Below, one piece after another: positions 1 to 14,544 of a stretch of 14,544 bases of DNA (positions within the stretch are counted from its first letter, which is position 1; each line of letters starts with the position of its first letter). The stretch comes from an uncultured Acidobacteriota bacterium. GTDB taxonomy: Bacteria > Acidobacteriota > Blastocatellia > RBC074. The DNA lies in NCBI GenBank assembly GCA_937967285.1, contig CALBSU010000214.1:1-14544 (forward strand), written 5' to 3'. The translations under genes and the position numbers were made by a program. The notes beneath the pieces are model-generated. The model was not told the origin of the DNA. It searched no databases and saw only the letters and a program-made list of their open reading frames with translations.

Positions 1-14
1 GCCGGGCTGCTAAA

Positions 15-49
15 GCGACGCCGGGCCGTCGCACTCCAGAAATTTTTTT
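15..49 (+). terminator. Possible terminator of an upstream gene
   Basis: A 6-bp GC stem (GCGACG at 15-20 pairing with CGTCGC at 27-32, six-base loop) is followed ten bases later by seven T residues at 43-49. A TAA at 11-13 could end a gene lying outside the window. The gap between stem and T-run is longer than in a classical intrinsic terminator, so this is only suggestive. The rest of 50-156 shows no gene. Confidence 0.25.
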
Positions 50-156
50 CTTGCTCAATCGCGGATGATGGAGCAGAATATCGAAGTCATCCCACCTGCT
101 GCGGATCGAAACCGCTGAGCCACCCCTCAAACCAATCCCACACATTTGGAGGCAAA

Positions 157-501
<345 letters not shown>

Positions 502-526
502 GCGTCCTCACCGTCCCCCGAAAAGA

Positions 527-554
527 GTAGAAAGTAGAAGGTAGAAAGTAGAAA
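527..554 (+). repeat. GTAGAAA heptamer array, left copy 2
   Basis: Four tandem heptamers at 527-554, three perfect and one GTAGAAG. A degenerate fifth unit (GTAAAGA) follows at 555-561. The array ends 22 bases before the start codon of the four-helix-bundle gene and reads in the same orientation as the array at 474-494. Confidence 0.9.
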
Positions 555-576
555 GTAAAGAACAGAGAAAACTCGA

Positions 577-963
577 ATGATGGACAAGAAACCGCCTGTC
601 AGGAGATTTGAGGACTTGATCGCGTGGCAGCGGGCTCGCACGCTTACCCGGGATATTTACAGAATCTCTGAAGACACCAGGTTTGCAAGGGATTTCGGCC
701 TGCGTGATCAGATCAGGCGAGCCGCGGTTTCTGTTATGTCCAATATAGCAGAAGGATTCGAGCGTAACAGGCAGGGCGAGTTTCACCAGTTTCTCTCGAT
801 CGCCAAAGCCTCATGCGGAGAGTTAAGGGCGCAACTGTATGTCGCTCTGGACGTCGGATACCTTGATCAAACATCATTTGATGGATTACAACGTCAAGCG
901 GAGGAGGTCAGTCGCATAATCAGCGGCCTGAAATCTTCCCAGCGTCAATCAGGCAGGAGATAA
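577..963 (+). CDS. Four helix bundle protein (23S rRNA IVP / S23 family)
   Basis: A 128-residue protein with the hallmarks of the IVP/S23 four-helix-bundle family: [10 protein letters not shown] near residues 11-20, [20 protein letters not shown] around 42-61, and [20 protein letters not shown] around 68-87 followed by GYLD. Members are about 115-130 residues, so it is full length. The family was first seen inside intervening sequences of 23S rRNA genes (for example in Leptospira). It shares the fold of Avd, the accessory protein of diversity-generating retroelements, and forms small oligomeric rings; the cellular role is poorly known. Here it sits between a BON-like gene and thrC, with no rRNA or reverse transcriptase nearby. 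GTAGAAA arrays lie on the left and their reverse complement on the right, as if the gene were the cargo of a small insertion. The ATG at 577 is followed by an in-frame ATG at 580; no strong Shine-Dalgarno is visible, so either could be used. Confidence 0.88.
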   Translation: MMDKKPPVRRFEDLIAWQRARTLTRDIYRISEDTRFARDFGLRDQIRRAAVSVMSNIAEGFERNRQGEFHQFLSIAKASCGELRAQLYVALDVGYLDQTSFDGLQRQAEEVSRIISGLKSSQRQSGRR

Positions 964-994
964 TCAGGTTATCCAGGCGAAGTTCAGTCGCCGA

Positions 995-2225
<1,231 letters not shown>

Positions 2226-2233
2226 CGGAACTG

Positions 2234-4515
<2,282 letters not shown>

Positions 4516-4516
<1 letters not shown>

Positions 4517-5319
4517 CAGAATGAGATCTCCTCGATCCGATCGAGGTCGACGATCGGGTCCTCGACGTCCGAGTCTTCGTCGATCTCGCTCAGGTCGCCC
4601 GCCTCGATGCCTCGCTCGCAGAGCGAACGATAGCGGCAGAAGCGGCACCGGCGCTCCTCGACGGTCATCGGAAACTCGTATCTCTCCTTGATCTCGCGGA
4701 TCATCGCCTCGATCCGACTGCCGTCGCTCGCGAGTTGCGCCTCGGTCAGCGAAAAATCGATCGTCGTTCCCGTCTCCGCGTACCAGTAGCTCATTCTGAT
4801 CCGCTCGGCCGGTATCGGCTCTCCGTCGTTGAGCCAGTCGCCGGCCCGCGCCAGCACCCAGGGATAGACGATCGTTTGCATCCTCCCGGCCAGCTTCGCC
4901 TTTGCAGGCATTCTGCCTGTCTTCCAGTCGATGATCAGAAATGATCCGTCGGGCATCTTCGCCACCGCGTCGTATTTCGCCATCACCAGGCGGTCTCCGA
5001 CGGGGGCGGTCAGCATCATTTCCGGATGACGTTCGGCCGGCAGATTCACTGAGCGCAGGTAGTTCTCCCACCATCCGCGCAGCGTCGCATCCGCGATCGT
5101 CGCCTCGATCGCCTCAGCCGGTACGCCCAGAGCATGCTGGTGCAGCAGATGATGAAAATCCTGCCCCTTGAGCATCGCCGCTTCGTGCTCGATCGCCGGC
5201 GATACCTCCAGCGCGGGCCATTCCACCTCCTTCAGATATTTGAGCTCGAACCGCCGCGGACATTCAACATAGTCCTGCAGCGAGCTCTGGCTGAATATGA
5301 AATCATCAGGTAATTGCAT
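4516..5319 (-). CDS. RecB/Cas4-type PD-(D/E)XK nuclease with predicted 4Fe-4S cluster
   Basis: A 267-residue stand-alone nuclease of the PDDEXK_1 (RecB C-terminal / AddB / Cas4) type. Visible motifs: [16 protein letters not shown] near residues 9-24, the GQDFHHLLH histidine motif (52-60), KYDAVA with D117, DWKTG with D131 and K133, and QTIVYPWVL with Q148 and Y152. Four cysteines, C20 at the N-terminus and C225, C228 and C234 at the C-terminus ([10 protein letters not shown]), match the iron-sulfur arrangement that staples AddB- and Cas4-type nuclease domains. The tail after 240 is acidic. All active-site residues are present, so it should be active. It is co-transcribed with two UvrD-like genes and overlaps recJ by one base, so it probably supplies the nuclease activity of a helicase-nuclease complex. 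It could start 15 bases upstream at a TTG (5334); neither start has a strong Shine-Dalgarno. No cas genes are present, so it is not called cas4. Confidence 0.85.
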
Positions 5320-5372
5320 CGTCTTCAGCTTCAATGTTCAGATTGTCAACGTCCGGTTTCCGGATAATGCAT

Positions 5373-5753
5373 TTAGCCATTGGCCAGCAAATCGCGGTAT
5401 TTCCATTCCGCCAATCCGAGCGCCCCGACATAAATCCCCTCGGCCGTCAGGTGAAGAATACCTGAAGTCGAGATTTCATCCCGGAAGCAGATCAACAGAA
5501 CGCCGCAAATCGCCGTCCAGACTGTGTTTGCGATTGCGAGCGTCTTAACCATTATCATCAGGCGTTTCTTGCGGGTTGCAATCAGCAGGGAAAAACTGCC
5601 GTAGATCAGATTCACCAGGCCAATTCCAGCGATTACCGCGGGCAGCAGGTTGTGCCAGCTGGCAATGACAGGATGGATCGCGAGCATGATGAGCCCCGCA
5701 AGCAGGCCGCCCGTGCAATCGATCCAGAGCAGATTCCCGGCTAACTTTCTCAT
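5373..5753 (-). CDS. Small four-helix membrane protein, function unknown
   Basis: A 126-residue hydrophobic protein with four predicted transmembrane segments, roughly residues 8-28, 35-59, 67-90 and 97-117, separated by short loops. A basic loop (ATRKKR) after the second helix suggests a cytoplasmic side. The pattern is that of small uncharacterised four-TM proteins; I do not recognise a named family and no catalytic motif is visible. It starts 33 bases after the end of the helicase gene and ends 53 bases before the nuclease ATG, in the same direction, so it should share their transcript. Its DNA looks less GC-rich and its codon choice more relaxed (several ATT, TTA and AAA codons) than the flanking genes, which hints at later insertion. 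The open frame extends to a TTG at 5765; the ATG at 5753 is preferred. Neither start has a clear ribosome-binding site. Confidence 0.7.
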   Translation of the reverse strand: MRKLAGNLLWIDCTGGLLAGLIMLAIHPVIASWHNLLPAVIAGIGLVNLIYGSFSLLIATRKKRLMIMVKTLAIANTVWTAICGVLLICFRDEISTSGILHLTAEGIYVGALGLAEWKYRDLLANG

Positions 5754-5786
5754 TGTCAGTACCAACAGCGTTTGATGCGGATTAAA

Positions 5787-7986
<2,200 letters not shown>

Positions 7987-8000
<14 letters not shown>

Positions 8001-10113
8001 GCTGATCCTCCTCGACCGGGCGGCGAAGCAGGTGATCGAAGATCACGCGCAGATCCCCCGCCTGCTCGTTGCCTCGCTCGTCGAAACGACTGTATCCGAC
8101 GAAGACCTTCTTCCGGCATCGCCTGACCAGCCCCGTCACGACACGCTGAAGCATCTCCCGCGAGGCTCGACTTTCGTCATGGTCGGTCCAGATCTCTCCG
8201 TCGACCCACTGCCGGCTGAGCACGTAGGGCTGCGTCAGCGGCTGGTAGAGCCTGCGGCTCCACGCCGGTGAATCGATGTTCAGCCAGAACTGATAGTCGA
8301 CCGCCTGGTTGCTGAGCAGAAATGTGTATGCCGGGGCGATCAGCACCGCGTCGGGCCGCTTGCGCCACTGTTTCGGCTCATACTGATCGGCCAGAATGCC
8401 CTCGTCGACCATCCGCATGTATTCGTGGCCGATGTCGATCTCATCGCCGATCTGCCCGGCCGCCTGCCTGAAGCTCCGCGAGGAGTCGATCAGGTTCGAG
8501 ACCACGCGCGCCGCATCGTAGTCGCGATGATAGCCGTATCCTTTCTGCGAAAGCAGCTCGCCGAAGAGCCTGCTCAGGAAGACGTCGATCGTCTCCGGGG
8601 GCGATGCCTTGTAGCTCTCGATCCAGGCGAAGATCCGTTCATAAAGACCGCCGAAGACCTCAGTGATCCTTGCGCGCATCTCAGCGTTGGTGATCGCGGC
8701 GAATGAATGGAGCGCGTTCTTTCGGAAGAGCACGTCGGAGATCAGGGTCGCGCGGGCCAGGTCGATCCCGGCGATCGCGCGCGTCAGCATCTGAATGATG
8801 TCGAAGCCCGTCACCTGATGGCGCGGCCCGATCTCCCATTGCGGATGCGCGAGCTTGGCGATCGTCACCAGCGCCCGCGTTGCGGGTTCGTCGTGCAGCG
8901 GACGCGAGGGCCGCAGCGAATATGTCTCGATCTTTCTGCCCGCGAGCCGCGTGACCAGGGAAAATCTCAGCGAATCGTGGAGCAGCGGCGCGAGAATGAC
9001 GATCCGGGCCGGACTGACGCCCTCCTCGCGGATGAGGGATTCGACCCTTCCCGCAACCCAGTCGAGCATCTGCGTGTGAAAGCGGTTCTGATCCGGCGAG
9101 GTGAACTCGATCGCACGCCGCGCCCGCCCCGTCTGGTGCGGATCTCCGGTTCCGTCCTCGCCGGTCATCGTCTCTTTCAGCTCCTCCAGGAGCGCGCCCG
9201 CCTGATCGGACATGACCAGCGACCGCTCCATCCGGACGCTCCGGTCGCAGAGCTTTTCAAGTTCACGCGCGCTCTCCTCGTCGGCTCCCAGAAAACGCCT
9301 GTATCCGGCCTCGTCGTCGCAGATCAGCAGAGCCGATTCCATCGACGGCAGCAGATCGGCGATCACCCGATGCGTGACCGGCGTGTCCTCCTCGATGTTG
9401 TCCGCGATCAGATGCCGGTAGCGGTTGCCGAGCCAGGCCCGCGGGACCCCGTGTGCCCAGAGCTTCCTGAAGATCTCGATCTGCCACGAAAAATCGAGCA
9501 GATTGTTCTCAACGCAGTAGTCCCGAAAGATCCCGGCACAGGTCTGCGCGTCGTCGAAGATGTGCAGGCTCTCCTGGCTGCCGGGCAGCGCCGATTTGAG
9601 CCGCGTCGCGATCGCCGTGTGCGGAAAACCGACGATCGCCGATTTGTTCAGATTGTCGGCGATCTGGCTGAAGAGCCGTGCCCTGTCGATCCTGACGCTG
9701 TTGAAGTAATCGTTTCGCTCGATCACCGGGTCGAGCTGGCGGAACATCAGATACTGAACCATTTCGAGCGACAGGAAGGTCAGCCGGCGATAAGGATCGC
9801 GGCGGCTGAGCTCCCCCACAATGAGCGGCCAGAAGAGCCCGACGACGTATCTCGAAAGACTGCCCAGCGTGGCGATGGTCGCCTCGGCGCCGGCGCGTCG
9901 CCGCGGATTCCTGATCTCTTCGGCATACGGCATCGCCAGACGCTTCTGCGGGACGATCACCATGATCGTGTGCGCGGGCACCCCGGCCTCGATCAGCCGT
10001 CTCAGCCTGCGCACGCCCGTCGTCGTCTTGCCCGCTCCGGCCATCCCTCCAAGATAGATCCTGCCCTTCGGCGGTTCCTCGACGATCGACTCCTGTTCAG
10101 CGGTCAGTTGCAA
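7987..10113 (-). CDS. UvrD-fold protein with degenerate helicase motifs (AddB/AdnA-like pseudo-helicase)
   Basis: A 708-residue protein that begins like an SF1 helicase: LTAEQESIV (3-11) and Walker [12 protein letters not shown] (22-32, K29). The later motifs have drifted. The motif II position reads [11 protein letters not shown] (235-245), with Asn where the catalytic Glu of DEXX would be. The motif III region [14 protein letters not shown] (265-278) lacks the usual Gln. Motif V is replaced by [18 protein letters not shown] (593-610), and motif VI (about 660-675) keeps no TRA(K/R) signature. It could bind ATP but probably cannot work as a normal helicase. This is the behaviour of the non-motor partners in AddAB, AdnAB and RecBCD (AddB, AdnA, RecC). 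The C-terminal nuclease domain of AddB is absent, and a separate nuclease gene is in the same operon. It is the first gene of the operon; the start is a TTG with GAGGTGA just upstream, and an in-frame stop six bases before the TTG excludes a longer start. Confidence 0.75.
8007..8013 (-). promoter_or_regulatory. Shine-Dalgarno for the TTG start of the helicase
   Basis: On the minus strand this reads GAGGAGG, six bases before the TTG at 8000. It lies inside the 3' end of the upstream pseudo-helicase gene and decides the rare TTG start. The same GAGGAGG plus six-base spacing precedes the GTG of the DUF1080 gene. Confidence 0.75.
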
Positions 10114-10116
10114 GCA

Positions 10117-10123
10117 TCACCTC
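10117..10123 (-). promoter_or_regulatory. Shine-Dalgarno for the TTG start of the pseudo-helicase
   Basis: The minus strand reads GAGGTGA, with three bases (TGC) between it and the TTG at 10113. A TGA stop in the same frame just before the TTG rules out an upstream start. The nearby ATG belongs to a different frame. Confidence 0.6.
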
Positions 10124-10139
10124 GCCGCCCTGTCGAGAA

Positions 10140-10230
10140 CGACTGGATTTGTTCACCGTTCAAGGCTATTGTTTACATCGACATCTGGAGTTTTTCTTCC
10201 AATTACATTGTATTACAGGTCATGATAATC
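10140..10230. promoter_or_regulatory. AT-rich divergent intergenic segment, likely promoter region
   Basis: The 168-base gap between the divergently transcribed helicase operon and the DUF1080 gene contains the most AT-rich stretch of this part of the window (about 10147-10230). GATAAT at 10224-10229 could serve as a -10 box for the plus-strand genes, but no convincing -35 element sits at the right distance. The call rests on composition and on the divergent layout; no operator is identified. Confidence 0.3.
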
Positions 10231-10233
10231 GCG

Positions 10234-10254
10234 GGGCGGAAATCTTTCCCGCCC
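10234..10254 (+). repeat. Small GC hairpin in the leader of the DUF1080 gene
   Basis: GGGCGG at 10234-10239 pairs with CCGCCC at 10249-10254. AAA and TTT inside extend the stem across a one-base bulge. It lies 15 bases upstream of the Shine-Dalgarno of the DUF1080 gene. It may be a leader hairpin or a fragment of an intergenic palindrome. Confidence 0.4.
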
Positions 10255-10268
10255 GAAATCCCCTGATC

Positions 10269-10275
10269 GAGGAGG
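10269..10275 (+). promoter_or_regulatory. Shine-Dalgarno for the GTG start of the DUF1080 gene
   Basis: GAGGAGG lies exactly six bases before the GTG at 10282 and decides that start. The next in-frame ATG (10324) would remove most of the signal peptide. Confidence 0.75.
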
Positions 10276-10281
10276 CTCATC

Positions 10282-11111
<830 letters not shown>

Positions 11112-11112
<1 letters not shown>

Positions 11113-11146
11113 CACGGAGTACTCCATACAAGGCGGAACTCCGTGC
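11112..11146 (+). repeat. Palindromic hairpin between the DUF1080 and deacetylase genes
   Basis: GCACGGAGT (11112-11120) pairs perfectly over nine bases with ACTCCGTGC (11138-11146) around a 17-base loop. The left arm begins at the last base of the DUF1080 stop codon. A perfect ten-base palindrome GGAGTACTCC sits at 11116-11125, and a partial copy (CGGTACTCC) follows the right arm. It fills most of the 50-base gap and could trim or attenuate the transcript (inference). No T-run follows. Confidence 0.7.
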
Positions 11147-11162
11147 GGTACTCCTGACAATT

Positions 11163-11951
<789 letters not shown>

Positions 11952-11955
11952 GTTC

Positions 11956-12666
11956 GTGCGGTTACTGATTCGGATCGGCATCATCCTGGTCGCGGTCGGC
12001 CTCTGCCTGTGGGGATTATGGGAGATCGGAAAGTCCCGGACCTTCCAGTTCTTCGGCGAGATCGTTCCGCGAGTCGAGACCTCGAAGCCGGTCGTCGCTT
12101 TGACCTTCGACGACGGCCCGGTTCCCGGTGCGACCGAAGAGGTCCTCACGAAGCTCGGGAAACACGGCATCAAAGCGACATTCTTTCTGACCGGCGCCGA
12201 GCTTGCAGCTCAGCCGGCCCTCGGCCGCCGCATCGCCGAAGCCGGCCACGAGATAGGCAATCACTCGTTCCATCACGACCGGATGATGCTCAAGTCATGG
12301 TCCTTCATCCGCAACGAGGTCGAGCAGACCGATGCGCTGATTCGACAGACCGGCTACTCGGGCGAGATTCACTTCCGGGCGCCGTTCTGCAAGAAGCTCT
12401 TCCTGCTTCCCCTCTACCTGAGCCGGAACGACAGAAAGATGATCACCTGGGATCTCGAACCGGATTCCTGGCCGGATGTCGCCGCAACCCCGGAAGGCAT
12501 CGTCAGTCACGTCGTCGATGGCGCCCGTCCGGGATCGATCATCCTGCTCCACGTCATGTATAAAAGCCGCAGAACGTCCATGGATTCGGTCGACGGAATC
12601 ATCGACGGTCTGAAGGGCAAAGGCTACGAATTCAAAACCGTTTCGGAACTTCTCAAGCACCGGTAA
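11956..12666 (+). CDS. Membrane-anchored NodB-type polysaccharide deacetylase (CE4), classical subfamily
   Basis: A 236-residue protein with an N-terminal membrane anchor or uncleaved signal (about residues 3-23), followed by a canonical NodB domain: TFDDGP (50-55; D52, D53), GHEIGNHSFHHD (97-108; H103, H107), FRAPF (140-144), WDLEPDSWPD (155-164) and ILLHV (196-200; H199). All catalytic and metal positions are present. It most likely acts on acetylated cell-wall or extracellular polysaccharide outside the membrane. The frame is open back to an ATG at 11869, but that would overlap the previous gene by 83 bases and place arginine/proline-rich residues before the anchor. The GTG at 11956, ten bases after GAGGG, gives a normal signal-anchor and is preferred. 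It differs clearly in sequence from the preceding deacetylase, so the pair is not a recent duplication. Confidence 0.87.
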   Translation: MRLLIRIGIILVAVGLCLWGLWEIGKSRTFQFFGEIVPRVETSKPVVALTFDDGPVPGATEEVLTKLGKHGIKATFFLTGAELAAQPALGRRIAEAGHEIGNHSFHHDRMMLKSWSFIRNEVEQTDALIRQTGYSGEIHFRAPFCKKLFLLPLYLSRNDRKMITWDLEPDSWPDVAATPEGIVSHVVDGARPGSIILLHVMYKSRRTSMDSVDGIIDGLKGKGYEFKTVSELLKHR

Positions 12667-12672
12667 GGCTTA

Positions 12673-12751
12673 GGTACGGCACCGGTAGCGACGGGTACAC
12701 AACATCAGGCGCCGGTACGGCACCGGTAGCGGTAGCGACTGGTAAACAAAA
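12673..12751 (+). repeat. Two-copy GGTACGGCACCGGTAGCG intergenic repeat
   Basis: An 18-base sequence occurs exactly at 12673-12690 and again at 12714-12731, a spacing of 41 bases. The tails after each copy are also similar (GCGACGGGTACACAACAT against GCGACTGGTAAACAAAAT), so about 36 bases are shared. The second copy carries an extra GGTAGC. The element fills most of the 130-base gap between the second deacetylase and the permease and contains no gene. Confidence 0.85.
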
Positions 12752-12796
12752 TCACATTACCTGTTGCTGTGGGATAGACACACCAGAGGCACATTC

Positions 12797-14544
<1,748 letters not shown>

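Noticed and set aside
577..963. Diversity-generating retroelement accessory gene (Avd)
   Set aside because: The fold is related, but there is no reverse transcriptase and no template/variable repeat pair in the window; the sequence motifs fit the IVP/S23 branch.
4517..5074. Extended N-terminus of RecJ giving 946 residues
   Set aside because: The extra 186 codons overlap the nuclease gene in another frame and look non-native; the ATG at 4516 starts a normal RecJ and overlaps the nuclease stop codon.
8707..10266. A 519-codon plus-strand open frame opposite the pseudo-helicase
   Set aside because: Same antisense pattern; no motif, no ribosome-binding site, and the minus-strand frame has clear Walker A and family features.

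Overview
The window is GC-rich bacterial DNA with dense coding on both strands and short intergenic gaps that carry several unrelated repeat families. No rRNA, tRNA, plasmid or phage marker is visible, so the lineage is uncertain. The repeat types (GTAGAAA heptamers, GC-rich palindromes, GGTAGCGAC-type intergenic repeats) together with DUF1080, NodB deacetylases and a CAT-type permease suggest an environmental Acidobacteriota-like chromosome. This is an inference from general familiarity and is held weakly.

Left part (1-2225, plus strand): a small exported BON-like protein, a four-helix-bundle (23S rRNA IVP / S23 family) gene bracketed by GTAGAAA heptamer arrays in opposite orientation, and threonine synthase (thrC). 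The arrays run directly into the stop codon of the BON-like gene and nearly up to the thrC start codon, so the IVP-like gene looks like an insertion between them.

Centre (2234-10113, minus strand): one long compact operon. In transcription order it encodes a UvrD-fold protein with decayed helicase motifs (708 aa), an intact UvrD/PcrA-type helicase (737 aa), a small four-helix membrane protein of unknown role, a RecB/Cas4-type PD-(D/E)XK nuclease with four cysteines placed to bind a 4Fe-4S cluster, and a long RecJ. Genes overlap or lie within about 55 bases of each other. One intact helicase, one pseudo-helicase and one Fe-S nuclease match the parts of AddAB/AdnAB/RecBCD, but here they are separate polypeptides, co-transcribed with the 5'-3' exonuclease RecJ. 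This is the best candidate in the window for an under-described system: a split, RecJ-coupled DNA end-resection machine.

thrC and recJ converge on a large GC-rich inverted repeat. Its two arms lie inside the two reading frames and give both proteins nearly the same C-terminal tail.

Right part (10282 to the end, plus strand): a secreted DUF1080 (3-keto-disaccharide hydrolase fold) protein, two dissimilar NodB-type polysaccharide deacetylases four bases apart, a repeat-bearing gap, and an APC-superfamily amino-acid permease that runs off the right edge close to its end. The first three look like an envelope or carbohydrate-processing group.
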